This document shows, one piece after another, positions 1-9,777 of a DNA stretch of 64,000 nucleotides. Within the stretch, counting starts at the first letter, position 1. Each line of letters opens with the position of its first letter. The notes beneath the pieces are model-generated. The model saw nothing but the letters and a program-made list of their open reading frames with translations, made no database searches and was not told where the DNA came from. This stretch comes from Flectobacillus longus (GTDB lineage Bacteria > Bacteroidota > Bacteroidia > Cytophagales > Spirosomataceae), in the NCBI RefSeq assembly GCF_030056705.1, contig NZ_JASHIC010000014.1, positions 124,001 through 188,000 on the forward strand. The letters run 5' to 3'. Made by a program: the position numbers and the translations under genes.

Positions 1-603
1 GTCGAGCGGTTTTACGGCAATTTCTTGAAAAGTAGGAGGGGTATTATCGACGATTTCTGTAAAGCCAAATAGTAAAGGATTCAGGAGATTATTACGACTA
101 TCACGAACTTCGAAATGTAAATGTGGCCCAGCAGAACCTCCTGTATTTCCTGAATAGGCAATCAGCTGCCCTTTTTGTACAGGAAACTCATTAGGAGAAG
201 GTTTTACAGAAATCTCGAAAGTTTGCTTTTTCAAACGCTCTTGCTTGACAAACGAAGCCATCGGTTCTGCAAAGCCTTTTAGGTGACCATAAACTGTAAT
301 AAGCCCTGTTTTAGGATGTGTTACATACATCACGTGTCCATAACCACGGGTTTGGATACGCATTTCCGAAATATATCCATCGTCAGAAGCATATACTGGC
401 AAGCCTTCGCGACCTTGAGTTTTGATATCTAACCCTGCATGAAAGTGATTATGACGTAAGTCACCCATACCACCTGCCAAATAATTGAGCTTGTGAGGAT
501 TAATGGGAAAAAGCATACTCCCTTTTGGGTATGGCAATACAAGTTTTTGAGAAAAAACTACATGAGATAAACTACAGAATAAAAAGAATAATACTTTCTT
601 CAA
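1..603 (-). CDS. M23-family (LytM) peptidase, partial, C-terminus beyond window
   Basis: Secreted zinc metallopeptidase of the M23/LytM family, expected to cleave peptidoglycan cross-links in the periplasm. The reading frame runs from a TTG at 603 leftward and leaves the window in frame. The first ~19 residues (MKKVLFFLFCSLSHVVFSQ) form a signal peptide, which decides the TTG start because no ATG precedes it. The metal-binding pattern is visible: HNHFHAGLDIK near residue 50 gives the H...D pair, and HLHFEVRD gives the HxH motif. An insertion of about 40 residues between the YGHL segment and the GNTGG segment is typical of the Bacteroidota members. Peptidase family is sure; the substrate and total length are not visible. 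Confidence 0.88.
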   Translation of the reverse strand, partial: MKKVLFFLFCSLSHVVFSQKLVLPYPKGSMLFPINPHKLNYLAGGMGDLRHNHFHAGLDIKTQGREGLPVYASDDGYISEMRIQTRGYGHVMYVTHPKTGLITVYGHLKGFAEPMASFVKQERLKKQTFEISVKPSPNEFPVQKGQLIAYSGNTGGSAGPHLHFEVRDSRNNLLNPLLFGFTEIVDNTPPTFQEIAVKPLD

Positions 604-732
604 AACACGCTATAATTAAAAGATGAATCTGTGTTGGATGAATTAACTAAAATAGGGCAGTATATATTTTGAAGCGTTGATGAAAAGAAGAAGCCAGCAG
701 GCAAGAACCTGCTGACCAGAATATGAATTGAA

Positions 733-1344
733 TTACTTGATTTCGAAATCAAGCATTTTTCTGTCTTCGATATAAGCAGTGAGTCGATCGCCAATTTTTA
801 CAGCGCCCACACCCGCAGGAGTACCAGTAAAAATAAGGTCACCTGTTTTGAGGGTAAAATATTTTGAAATTTCGGCAATGATTTCATCAAAATTCCACAG
901 CATCATAGATGTATTTCCATTTTGACGAATTTCATTATTTATTTCTAGACGAAAATTAAGGTTATTCATATCTGCAATTTCTGATTTAGGAAAGAAACCA
1001 GAAATAGGAGCAGAGCCATTAAATCCTTTTGCTTTTTCCCAAGGTAAGCCTTTTTCTTTCAATTTGGCTTGTACATCGCGTGCAGTAAAGTCGATACCAA
1101 TACCGATTTCATCATAGTATTTACTGGCAAACTTTGCTTCTATGTTTTTACCTATCTTATTGATTTTCAAAACGATTTCAACTTCATAATGTAAATCATT
1201 TGAAAAATCAGGAATATAAAAAGGTTCATTGTCACGAAGGAGCGCAGTATCTGGTTTGATAAAAATAACGGGCTCAGAAGGACGTTCGTTCTGAAGTTCA
1301 GCAATATGTTCGGCGTAATTACGACCTATACACAAAATTTTCAT
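733..1344 (-). CDS. Fumarylacetoacetate hydrolase (FAH) family protein
   Basis: Small single-domain FAH-fold hydrolase of 203 residues, the size of the YcgM/FAHD1-type acylpyruvate hydrolases or oxaloacetate decarboxylases rather than the long tyrosine-pathway enzyme. Seen: MKILCIGRNYAEH start, metal-ligand segment HYEVEIVLKI (E-x-E), the DFTARDVQ block, GFNGSAPISGF, and the C-terminal FTGTPAGVGAVKIGD motif. Cytoplasmic, probably Mg2+ or Mn2+ dependent by family. It is transcribed alone; a possible Bacteroidota -7 box (TAGTTTTG, minus strand, 1519-1512) lies about 170 nt upstream. The exact substrate cannot be told from sequence. Confidence 0.85.
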   Translation of the reverse strand: MKILCIGRNYAEHIAELQNERPSEPVIFIKPDTALLRDNEPFYIPDFSNDLHYEVEIVLKINKIGKNIEAKFASKYYDEIGIGIDFTARDVQAKLKEKGLPWEKAKGFNGSAPISGFFPKSEIADMNNLNFRLEINNEIRQNGNTSMMLWNFDEIIAEISKYFTLKTGDLIFTGTPAGVGAVKIGDRLTAYIEDRKMLDFEIK

Positions 1345-1660
1345 AAGAAATCGTTAATAGTGAAATTGAAAGAGTTCTCTAAGTACTATTTCATCGAATA
1401 TGCTCAAAAAACGATGATTATCAGTCTCATAGCGCAGAGCTAATGCTTAGATATCATCAAACAATGGACGCTTATTGGGTTAGCAAGGTTGACGAATGTT
1501 ATACTTTATTACAAAACTACGTCGAAATACTAGAAAATTTAGTACCTTTTTACAACTTTTGCGTCTGAATACAAAATATGTATAGTCACACTGGTATTTT
1601 CAATAATTACAGTCTCGAAATGCCAACCGTCATTTTTTATTTATCAATTTACATATCATT
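1345..1660. other. Divergent intergenic region
   Basis: Non-coding region between the divergent FAH gene and M48 protease gene. AT-rich. On the minus strand 1519-1512 reads TAGTTTTG, which fits the Bacteroidota -7 consensus TAnnTTTG, but no clear -33 TTTG stands at the right distance, so this promoter call is weak. Nothing else recognised. Confidence 0.3.
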
Positions 1661-2512
1661 ATGAAACGTATCTTATTATACATTCCGCTTGTAGTAGCGG
1701 GGTTAGTGTGGGCTTGTGGTAGTGTACCTATTACAGGACGTAAACAATTTTTGTTGGTATCTGACGATGAAATGAACTCGATGGCATTGACGAGTTATAA
1801 GCAATTTTTAGATACCAATAAAGTAATATCTCCTACTACTCAACAGGCTGCGATGGTAAAAAAGGTAGGAGATAAAATTGCTAGGGCAGCTCAGCAGTAT
1901 TTTGAGCAAACTGGTAATCCTAATTATTTGAAAGGGTACCAATGGCAAACAGAGCTAGTACAAAGTAGCGAAGTAAATGCTTGGTGTATGCCAGGTGGCA
2001 AAATGGTAGTTTATACAGGTATTTTACCAGTAACACAAAATGAAGCAGGTCTTGCCGTAGTAATGGGTCATGAAGTATCACATGCAATTGCAAAACACGG
2101 TGCTGAGCGTATGAGTCAAGGTATGATTGCTCAAGGGCTTTTGGCAGCTGGACAAGTGGGTTTGGGAGTTGCGATGAAAGATAAACCCCAAGCAACCCAA
2201 AACTTATGGAATTCTGTTTTTGGCGTAGCCGCACCAGCAGGAGCACAACTGACATTATTGGCAAATGGTCGTGGACAAGAATCAGAAGCTGACCATTTGG
2301 GATTGATTTTTATGTCAATGGCAGGATATGATCCAAACGAAGCGGTTAGTTTTTGGGGAAGAATGGCAAAATTAGGCTCAGGTTCAAAGCCTCCTAAAAT
2401 TTTGTCAACCCACCCAACTGACGAACAGCGTATTGCTGATATTAGAAGCATCTTACCAGAGGCTATGAAATATTACAAACCAGCAGGTTCGGGTGGAGTA
2501 CAGAGAAACTAA
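1661..2512 (+). CDS. M48-family metallopeptidase lipoprotein (BepA/LoiP-like)
   Basis: Envelope zinc protease of the M48 family, 283 residues. A lipobox (GLVWAC, Cys19) after a hydrophobic segment marks it as a lipoprotein, so it acts in the periplasm at a membrane. The catalytic motif HEVSH is at residues 137-141 inside VMGHEVSHAIAKHGAERM, and the downstream ESEADHLGL supplies the third zinc ligand. A conserved RKQFLLVS segment follows the lipobox, as in BepA/YcaL/LoiP-type proteases that act in outer-membrane quality control. Monocistronic: the next gene is convergent and a hairpin terminator lies at 2594-2624. Role in envelope stress is inferred from the family. Confidence 0.9.
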   Translation: MKRILLYIPLVVAGLVWACGSVPITGRKQFLLVSDDEMNSMALTSYKQFLDTNKVISPTTQQAAMVKKVGDKIARAAQQYFEQTGNPNYLKGYQWQTELVQSSEVNAWCMPGGKMVVYTGILPVTQNEAGLAVVMGHEVSHAIAKHGAERMSQGMIAQGLLAAGQVGLGVAMKDKPQATQNLWNSVFGVAAPAGAQLTLLANGRGQESEADHLGLIFMSMAGYDPNEAVSFWGRMAKLGSGSKPPKILSTHPTDEQRIADIRSILPEAMKYYKPAGSGGVQRN

Positions 2513-2593
2513 AGGAGTGATGAGTTTTGAATGATGAATGATTAGTTGTGAATTAGTACTCACCATTCACCAATATCTTGAATCGTGTTAAAT

Positions 2594-2624
2594 AAAAAAA
2601 GCTATCCCGAAGGATAGCTTTTTT
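2594..2624. terminator. Bidirectional intrinsic terminator
   Basis: Stem GCTATCC / GGATAGC (2601-2607, 2612-2618) with a 4-nt loop, flanked by seven A on the left and T runs on the right, between the convergent M48 and sucC genes. It can serve both strands. Confidence 0.85.
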
Positions 2625-2643
2625 GTTGTGAGTATATCTAGAA

Positions 2644-3843
2644 TTAGATAGTTCCAGCTAAAACTTTCTCTACTTTTTCAGCAGCTTCTTTCAAAACTAC
2701 AGCAGAGTAAACTTTAAGACCTGACTCGTCGATGATTTTAGCACCTTCAGCAGCGTTTGTTCCTTGCAAACGAACGATGATTGGTACAGGAATATCACCA
2801 ATAGCTTTGTAAGCTTCAACAACACCAGTAGCAACACGGTCACAACGAACGATACCACCGAAGATGTTGATAAGAATAGCCTTAACGTTTGGATCTTTCA
2901 AGATAATACGGAAACCAGCTTCTACTGTTTTAGCGTTTGCGCCTCCCCCAACATCAAGGAAGTTAGCAGGCTCGCCACCAGAAAGTTTGATGATGTCCAT
3001 TGTAGCCATTGCCAAACCTGCACCATTTACCATACAACCAACGTTACCGTCTAGTTTTACATAGTTAAGGTCGTTTGCAGAAGCTTCAACTTCCAAAGGA
3101 TCCTCTTCGCTAGTATCACGCAAAGCGATAAAGTCTGGATGACGGAACAAAGCGTTATCATCAAGATTCACTTTAGCATCAACTGCCAAGATTTTATTAT
3201 CTGAAGTCTTCAACACAGGGTTGATTTCGAACATTGAAGAGTCAGTGTTTAAATAAGCTTTGTAAAGAGCGTTGATGAATTTCACCATTTCTTTGAAAGC
3301 ATCGCCAGACAAACCAAGAGCGAAAGCTACTTTACGAGCTTGGAATTGCTGAAGGCCAACACGAGGATCAATCCATTCTTTGATGATTTTCTCTGGAGAG
3401 TGTTCAGCAACTTCTTCGATGTCCATACCACCTTCTGTAGAGGCCATGATTACATTGCAACCTTTAGCACGATCTAATAGGATAGAAAGGTAGTATTCTT
3501 TAATTTCAGAAGGACCTGGATAGTAAACATCTTCCGAGATCAAAACTTTGTGAACTTTTTTACCTTCTGGACCAGTTTGGTGTGTAATTAACTGCATTCC
3601 TAAGATTTGTTCAGCTTTTTCACGAACTTCTTCTAGGTTTTTAGCAAGTTTAACACCTCCTCCTTTACCGCGTCCACCTGCGTGGATTTGAGCCTTCACT
3701 ACGTGCCACCCGGTACCAGTTTTGGCCGTTAATTCACGGGCAGCTTCTACTGCCAGTGCTGGTGTATCAACAACGATGCCTTCTTGGATGCGAACACCGT
3801 AGCCTTTCAAAATGTCTTTAGCTTGATACTCGTGAATGTTCAT
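2644..3843 (-). CDS. sucC: Succinate--CoA ligase (ADP-forming) subunit beta
   Basis: Beta subunit of succinyl-CoA synthetase, which makes ATP or GTP from succinyl-CoA in the TCA cycle in a complex with the alpha subunit (SucD, not in this window). 399 residues, the usual length. Seen: MNIHEYQAKDILKGYGV start, the ATP-grasp segment HAGGRGKGGGVK, DAKVNLDDNALFRH, the GNVGCMVNGAGLAMATMD block, and the C-terminal FGGIVRCDRVATGVVEA phosphate-helix region. It stands alone on the minus strand; sucD is not adjacent, which is common in Bacteroidota. Confidence 0.97.
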   Translation of the reverse strand: MNIHEYQAKDILKGYGVRIQEGIVVDTPALAVEAARELTAKTGTGWHVVKAQIHAGGRGKGGGVKLAKNLEEVREKAEQILGMQLITHQTGPEGKKVHKVLISEDVYYPGPSEIKEYYLSILLDRAKGCNVIMASTEGGMDIEEVAEHSPEKIIKEWIDPRVGLQQFQARKVAFALGLSGDAFKEMVKFINALYKAYLNTDSSMFEINPVLKTSDNKILAVDAKVNLDDNALFRHPDFIALRDTSEEDPLEVEASANDLNYVKLDGNVGCMVNGAGLAMATMDIIKLSGGEPANFLDVGGGANAKTVEAGFRIILKDPNVKAILINIFGGIVRCDRVATGVVEAYKAIGDIPVPIIVRLQGTNAAEGAKIIDESGLKVYSAVVLKEAAEKVEKVLAGTI

Positions 3844-4387
3844 TTGATATACAATTGTTTATGAAACTTTAATATACAATACTGGAAAAAAGCTTCCTTT
3901 TGGGACAATGCCTCAATAACGGTATAAGGTTTAAGACACACAAAATGTCGTAGAATACAGCTATTGAAGAAATCGCTTGCTAAATTACTGACAAAGTTCT
4001 AAACATAGTATTTTTCTTTGCTAAATATTTATAGCCCGTTGATTATTTATCCTTAAAATGAGTTGTAACAGGTACATTGACAGGCGTAAAAATCGAAATT
4101 ATTTTTGTCCTTCGGAATTAAAAAAATTGACTTGTTAACGATTTTTTTACAACTTGGACTCACTAACATAATTTCGCCAATAATTATATCATTTCTCTTC
4201 CCAGAATTATAACTAATTTAAGTTGAGTTTTTTTGCTACTAGTAGTTTATACTCATCTTTAAAGTAGTTATTAGTGAATTTATTTTCATTTTTTATTTTT
4301 ACGGGTGTAAACTTGTAGGGTGCGTTGTGCTCAATGCAGTCTAATTATTCTATTTTTTTTCATTTTTTAACTAAACACATACACTTC
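3844..4387. other. Intergenic region between sucC and the SusC-like gene
   Basis: About 540 nt of AT-rich divergent spacer. TAAACTTG at 4308-4315 is one mismatch from the Bacteroidota -7 box TAnnTTTG and could serve the SusC-like gene, but no convincing -33 TTTG is present. No gene or strong hairpin recognised. Confidence 0.3.
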
Positions 4388-7300
4388 ATGAAGAAGCTTT
4401 TACTAATGAGTTTCCTGCTTGTGGTTGGTATTTTGTTTCAATCAAATGCCCAAGAACGCAAGATTACAGGAAAGATTACATCTTCTGCTGATGGTTCGGC
4501 ATTACCGAGCGTGACAGTTCAGGTGGTGGGTACTACAAAAGGTACTCAAACAGATGCACTAGGAAATTATTCAATCATTGTACCGAGTTCGAAATCTGTA
4601 TTATCATTTCGTTTTGTAGGATTTATAACACAGGAAATACCTGTTGGTAGCCAAACGATCCTTAATGTTACCTTAAAGGAAGATTCAAAGGCACTTGAGG
4701 AGGTACTGGTAGTTGGGTATGGTACACAAACCAAAACTAACTTAACAGGTAATGTGGCTCAGATTAGTTCTAAGTCTATCGAAGGCTTGCCTGTAATATC
4801 AACAGAACAAGCTATTCAAGGACGTGCAGCCGGTGTTTTTATCGAATCTGGAAACGGTAAAGTTGGGCAAGGAGTAAAGATTCGTATTCGTGGTTCTTCT
4901 TCTGTTTCGGCAGGAAATAACCCATTGTACGTGGTGGATGGTATTCCGATTACTTCCAATGATCAATCTACTACTGGTGGACCAACTAACCCAATTGCTG
5001 ATATCAACTTCAATGATATTGAATCAATTGATGTATTGAAAGATGCAGCAGCTTCTGCTATTTATGGTTCACGTGCTTCAAATGGTGTTGTTCTCATCAC
5101 AACCAAGAGAGGTAAAGCTGGTAAAACAAACGTAAATATCAATTATTTCTCAGGTTCAAGCGAAGCTACAGGACATAGAGACTTCTTGAATACTGCACAA
5201 TATGTTGAATTATTTACAGAAGCTCGTGTAAACAATGGATATTCAGCGTCTGGTGGATATACTCGCTTTGATAGATATGCTTTGGGAGAAAGAGCTCGTT
5301 GGCAAGACCCAACTTCGGCAAACTATACAAGTACAAACTGGGAGAAACAGGTATTAAGAACAGGTAAAATTAATCAGTTTGATTTGAGTATTACGGGTGG
5401 TAATGACAAAACTAAGTTTTATGCTTCTGGCTCTTATAGTAAACAAGATGGTATTATTGTTAAAAATAGCTTCGAACGTATCTCAAGCCGTTTGAATGTA
5501 GACCATAAAGCATCAGATAAGGTGTCGTTGGGTATTAACTTCAGTATGGCGAGAACTTTCAATACTCGTTTGTCTAATGACAATGCTTTCTCTACTCCAA
5601 TGCAAATTATTGCATTAGCGCCACTTTCTCCTGTGATTGACCCTCGTACCGGCGAATATACCGATAGTTATAATGGTGCTGTAGTAACTCAATATTACAA
5701 CCCGTTGTTGTCAATAAAATATACAGATAACAATACAGAGGTATATCGTAGTATTGGTAATGTTTATGGGCAGTGGAATATCTTGCCTTCATTATCGTTC
5801 CGTTCGGAGTATGGTTATGATATGTTGTTCCAAAATGAAGAACAATACTATGGTAAAGAAACTTCACGTAACAATACTACCGCAGTGAATGGTGAAGCAT
5901 ACAAAACAAATACATTGATGTTTAACTATTCTACTAACAACTTCTTTACATTCAATAAAAATCTTAATGATTTGCATGATATTCAGGCAGTAGCAGGTAT
6001 GTCCTATCAACAGTCAAAGAGAAGCTATTTGGATGCAACTGCAAGAAGTTTTCCGAGTGATTCTTACAAAATGTTGATTTCTGGAGCTACAAAGGCAGAT
6101 GCAAACTCTACAGAGAACTTTTATTCATTCTTATCATACTTTGGTCGTGTAAATTATAAGCTTAACAATAAGTATTTGTTTGGATTTACAGGTCGTGTAG
6201 ATGCTTCTTCTCGCTTTGGTACTAATAACAGATATGGTTTCTTCCCATCTGCATCGGCAGGTTGGCTTCTTTCGGAGGAAGAATTTATTAAGAATATTCC
6301 ACAGATTAGCTATTTGAAAGTACGTGCAAGTTATGGTTTGACGGGTAATGCAGAGATTAACAACTACGCTGCATTAGGTTTATACTCTGCTTCATTCGGG
6401 TACGTTGGTACGCCTGGTCAAAGACCAGTACAATTGGCCAATCCTGATTTGAAATGGGAAAAAACCGCTCAGACTGATATTGGTTTAGAGGTTGGCTTCT
6501 TGAATAACCGTATCTCTGCTGAAGTAGATTATTATACAAAGAAAACAACGGATTTGTTGCTTAATGTAAACGTACCTGGTACAAGTGGTTATTCTACTTT
6601 GTTGAAAAACGTAGGTGAGTTAGAAAACAAAGGTTGGGAGTTTGTATTGAGAACTGATAATTCATTTGGTGATTTGAAGTGGAAAGCATCAATTAACGCT
6701 GCAACCAACGCCAATAAAATTTTGAACTTGCAAGGTCAAGTAATTACAGGAGGATTCTTAAACAGAGCTGTAGAAGGTCAGCCTTTAGGTGTTTTTGTAG
6801 GGCCTGAATACGCTGGTGTAGATCCTGCCAATGGAGATGCCCTATACTACAAAAATACTAAAAATACTGATGGCTCGATTGACAGAGGTACTACCAACGA
6901 TGTGAATCAAGCTGAATACGTAGTGATTGGTAATCCAAACCCGAAATGGATTGGTGGTTTCACAAACGAATTCTCTTATAAAGGAATTGACTTCTCGTTT
7001 ACTTTCCAAGGTGTTTATGGTAACTCTGTTTATAATGGTGCTGGTAAATTTATGTCAGCCAATGGTGATTTTTATGATAACCAAACTATTGACCAGATGA
7101 GTCGTTGGCAAAAACCTGGTGATATTACAAACGTACCTCAGGCTCGATATTTAGGAGGTAATGGTACGGCTGAATCTTCACGTTATTTGCAAGATGCTAG
7201 CTATACACGTTTGAAAACGATAACGTTGGGTTACACTTTCCCAAGCTCGGTTGTGAATAAATTAAAATTGAGCAAATTAAGAGTTTATGCAACAGCTAAC

Positions 7301-7441
7301 AACTTGTTGACATTCACTAAATACACAGGGTGGGATCCTGAAGTTAACACGGACTATTTGGGTGGTGTAGCTGCTGGTAACGATTTTTACTCAGCACCAC
7401 AACCTAAGACCATCACAGTAGGTTTGAATCTAGGTTTTTAA
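4388..7441 (+). CDS. SusC/RagA-family TonB-dependent outer-membrane receptor
   Basis: Outer-membrane beta-barrel that imports oligosaccharides or peptides in a TonB-driven complex with its SusD partner. I place the start at the ATG at 4388, not the in-frame ATG at 4325, because MKKLLLMSFLLVVGILFQSNAQ is then a clean signal peptide; this gives 1017 residues. Domains in order: carboxypeptidase-regulatory-like domain (RKITGKITSS...NVTLKED, ~23-105), TonB plug with GYGTQTKTNLTG and VVDGIPI, then the barrel ending in KTITVGLNLGF. The SusD gene follows by 42 nt. No glycoside hydrolase, sigma or anti-sigma gene is adjacent, so the substrate cannot be inferred. Confidence 0.95.
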   Translation: MKKLLLMSFLLVVGILFQSNAQERKITGKITSSADGSALPSVTVQVVGTTKGTQTDALGNYSIIVPSSKSVLSFRFVGFITQEIPVGSQTILNVTLKEDSKALEEVLVVGYGTQTKTNLTGNVAQISSKSIEGLPVISTEQAIQGRAAGVFIESGNGKVGQGVKIRIRGSSSVSAGNNPLYVVDGIPITSNDQSTTGGPTNPIADINFNDIESIDVLKDAAASAIYGSRASNGVVLITTKRGKAGKTNVNINYFSGSSEATGHRDFLNTAQYVELFTEARVNNGYSASGGYTRFDRYALGERARWQDPTSANYTSTNWEKQVLRTGKINQFDLSITGGNDKTKFYASGSYSKQDGIIVKNSFERISSRLNVDHKASDKVSLGINFSMARTFNTRLSNDNAFSTPMQIIALAPLSPVIDPRTGEYTDSYNGAVVTQYYNPLLSIKYTDNNTEVYRSIGNVYGQWNILPSLSFRSEYGYDMLFQNEEQYYGKETSRNNTTAVNGEAYKTNTLMFNYSTNNFFTFNKNLNDLHDIQAVAGMSYQQSKRSYLDATARSFPSDSYKMLISGATKADANSTENFYSFLSYFGRVNYKLNNKYLFGFTGRVDASSRFGTNNRYGFFPSASAGWLLSEEEFIKNIPQISYLKVRASYGLTGNAEINNYAALGLYSASFGYVGTPGQRPVQLANPDLKWEKTAQTDIGLEVGFLNNRISAEVDYYTKKTTDLLLNVNVPGTSGYSTLLKNVGELENKGWEFVLRTDNSFGDLKWKASINAATNANKILNLQGQVITGGFLNRAVEGQPLGVFVGPEYAGVDPANGDALYYKNTKNTDGSIDRGTTNDVNQAEYVVIGNPNPKWIGGFTNEFSYKGIDFSFTFQGVYGNSVYNGAGKFMSANGDFYDNQTIDQMSRWQKPGDITNVPQARYLGGNGTAESSRYLQDASYTRLKTITLGYTFPSSVVNKLKLSKLRVYATANNLLTFTKYTGWDPEVNTDYLGGVAAGNDFYSAPQPKTITVGLNLGF

Positions 7442-7483
7442 TTAGGACGAAGTTGAAAAGGTTAACTTAAAATTGAAGAAAAA

Positions 7484-8845
7484 ATGAAATTAAAGCATAA
7501 ATTAATATATACCATCGCACTTGGCTTATTTCTGTCGAGTTGTGACAATAAATTAGATGTAAAGCCTGTCACCAATATTGATGCTTCATCAGCAGTTCAA
7601 ACATCTGCCGATGTTGAAGCAATCTTGATTGGTGCTTACGATTCGATGGGTGATGCAGATGTTTTGGGCGGAAACCCTCAACGCGATGCAGAACTCATTG
7701 GTGATAATGGTGATATCGAATGGCAGGGTACTTTTGTTCCCCCTGCTCAGATATTTAATAAAAATATGTTGAGAGATAATGGTCAAGCTGCAACTACGTG
7801 GTTGGATACGTATCGTACAATCAACGTAGCAAATATTGTATTGGCTAACCTTGGTGTAGTAACTGCTGCCAAGAAAAGTAAAGTAGAAGGCGAGGCCAAA
7901 GCAATCCGTGCATGGATGTTGTTCAACTTAGTACGTGTATATGCAAAGGCATACGTTGATGGCGACCCTAAGACTAATTTGGGTGTTCCTATTGTTACAA
8001 CGCCAACCTTAGAAATTACGACAGCGAGCTTTACTTCGAGAAACACCGTTGAGCAAGTCTATCAACAAATTATTACAGACTTGACTAGTGCAGAATCATT
8101 GTTGCCATCAACAAATGGGTTTTATATCGGTAAAAATACAGTAGCAGCTATTTTGGCAAGAGTGTATTTGTCTCAAGGAAATTATGAGTTGGCTCGTCAA
8201 GCTGCCAATAGAGTTATTTCTTCAGGGGCGTATGATTTGGCTAAATCTTTTGACTTAGCTTTCAATAATCGTTCAAACTCTTCAGAAGATATTTTTGCAG
8301 TTCAGCAGACTGAGCAAGACAATGACAACGGATATAATACCTTTTTTGCATCGCCTGACTATGGTGGTAGAGGTGACATTAAAATAACAGACCAACATTT
8401 AGGTTCTTATGAGCCTGGCGATGACCGTGGTTTATTCTTCTATGAATCAGGTGATATCTTTACTGCAAAATGGGCTGATCAGTTTGCCAATATCCCAGTG
8501 ATTCGTTTGGCAGAAATGTATTTGATTCGTGCCGAAGCTAACTTCCGATTGGGAGGCTCGCCTGTAGGAGCTACATCTTTGGCAGATATTAACCGTGTAA
8601 GAGCTCGCTCAAATGCGTCATTGTACACTACTTTAACTCTAGATGCCATTCTAAAAGAAAGACGCTTTGAGTTGGCATTTGAAGGTCATTTGATTCACGA
8701 TATTAAACGCAACAAGCAAACAATTGTAAAAACGAATGGTAGTGATGTAAGAGTATATCCTTATAACTCACCAAAATTGATATTCCCAATTCCAATGAGA
8801 GAAACTGATGCAAATACTCAGTTGATTCAGAATGAAGGTTATTAA
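7484..8845 (+). CDS. SusD/RagB-family nutrient-binding outer-membrane lipoprotein
   Basis: Surface lipoprotein that caps the SusC-like barrel and binds its ligand. 453 residues with lipobox LFLSSC (Cys20). The helical TPR-like core typical of the family is seen in KKSKVEGEAKAIRAWMLFNL, NTVAAILARVYLSQGNYELARQAAN and the C-terminal IPVIRLAEMYLIRAEANFR and LKERRFELAFEGHLIHDIKR segments. It is slightly shorter than many SusD proteins. Co-transcribed with the preceding receptor; a strong terminator follows at 8861-8904, so the pair is a two-gene operon. Confidence 0.95.
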   Translation: MKLKHKLIYTIALGLFLSSCDNKLDVKPVTNIDASSAVQTSADVEAILIGAYDSMGDADVLGGNPQRDAELIGDNGDIEWQGTFVPPAQIFNKNMLRDNGQAATTWLDTYRTINVANIVLANLGVVTAAKKSKVEGEAKAIRAWMLFNLVRVYAKAYVDGDPKTNLGVPIVTTPTLEITTASFTSRNTVEQVYQQIITDLTSAESLLPSTNGFYIGKNTVAAILARVYLSQGNYELARQAANRVISSGAYDLAKSFDLAFNNRSNSSEDIFAVQQTEQDNDNGYNTFFASPDYGGRGDIKITDQHLGSYEPGDDRGLFFYESGDIFTAKWADQFANIPVIRLAEMYLIRAEANFRLGGSPVGATSLADINRVRARSNASLYTTLTLDAILKERRFELAFEGHLIHDIKRNKQTIVKTNGSDVRVYPYNSPKLIFPIPMRETDANTQLIQNEGY

Positions 8846-8860
8846 TCATAGGATTGTTTA

Positions 8861-8904
8861 AAACAAAAGGCATCAGCTCAAAAGAGTTGATGCCTTTTGT
8901 TTTT
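8861..8904 (+). terminator. Intrinsic terminator after the SusC/SusD operon
   Basis: A long stem (AAACAAAAGGCATCA against TGATGCCTTTTGTTT) with a short loop, ending in a T run, 15 nt after the SusD stop codon. It closes the two-gene operon. Confidence 0.88.
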
Positions 8905-9037
8905 AGAGATATTTCCTTTTTCAGAAATATTATCGTTTTTTTGCTATTTCAAAAGGAAGCAATCGGTTTTACCGTTTTAATCAAGATGCAGAGAAGGTTG
9001 TAAGTTATATGTAGTGCATCTAAAACAGCAGCTAAGA

Positions 9038-9691
9038 ATGTTAATAGCAAAAAATATCATCAAGCGTTATGCTTCGTTGGAGGTTCTTAAGGGAATTGAT
9101 TTGAATATCACTAAAGGGGAAGTTGTCTCAATCGTTGGTGCCTCTGGGGCTGGCAAAAGTACTTTATTACACATACTTGGTACTTTAGATCAGCCAGATT
9201 CTGGAAGTTTAATCATCGATGGGCAAGATGTGACTCAGCTAGGAGAGAAGGCTTTGGCTACTTTTAGAAATGAAAAAATTGGTTTTATTTTTCAGTTTCA
9301 TAACCTTTTAGGAGAGTTTTCAGCACTAGAAAATGTCTGTATGCCTGCATTTATTAATGGAAAGGGAGACAAAGCTATAAGAGAAAGAGCAGAAGAATTA
9401 CTGGTAATGTTAGGACTCAAAGATAGAATCAACAATCTACCTTCGCAAATGTCGGGCGGCGAGCAACAACGTACTGCTGTAGCTAGAGCGTTGATGAATG
9501 CTCCAGCCATTATTTTTGCCGATGAACCTTCGGGTAACTTAGATTCCAAAAATGCACAAGAACTACATGAGTTGTTTTTTACCTTACGAGATAAATTTCA
9601 GCAAACTTTCGTGATTGTTACTCACAATGAGGAACTTGCCAACATGGCAGATCGAAAGCTCGTTATGCAAGATGGTTTGATTGTAAATTGA
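9038..9691 (+). CDS. ABC transporter ATP-binding protein, LolD/MacB type
   Basis: Cytoplasmic ATPase subunit of an ABC exporter of the LolD/MacB/FtsE class. The start is placed at ATG 9038 ([20 protein letters not shown]) rather than the upstream in-frame GTG at 9014, since this aligns with family N-termini; 217 residues result. Walker [10 protein letters not shown] is at residues 34-42, followed by the Q-loop IFQFHNLL, signature [15 protein letters not shown], Walker B IIFADEP, and the SGNLDSKN segment characteristic of LolD. In Bacteroidota this protein probably pairs with LolC/E-like permeases for lipoprotein release, but no permease gene is in the window, so that role is inferred. Confidence 0.9.
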   Translation: MLIAKNIIKRYASLEVLKGIDLNITKGEVVSIVGASGAGKSTLLHILGTLDQPDSGSLIIDGQDVTQLGEKALATFRNEKIGFIFQFHNLLGEFSALENVCMPAFINGKGDKAIRERAEELLVMLGLKDRINNLPSQMSGGEQQRTAVARALMNAPAIIFADEPSGNLDSKNAQELHELFFTLRDKFQQTFVIVTHNEELANMADRKLVMQDGLIVN

Positions 9692-9700
9692 TTTGAATTG

Positions 9701-9770
9701 TATTATGCTAGGTATTAAAAGCTTCAGATAGGTAAATTGTAGAATCTTAAAAATTATACCTAGCATAATA
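9701..9770. terminator. 15-bp perfect inverted repeat between convergent genes
   Basis: TATTATGCTAGGTAT at 9701-9715 is matched exactly by its reverse complement at 9756-9770, with a 40-nt AT-rich loop. It lies between the convergent ABC ATPase and VOC genes. Likely a bidirectional 3'-end structure, although the loop is long and there is no classic T tract. Confidence 0.45.
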
Positions 9771-9777
9771 TTATTTA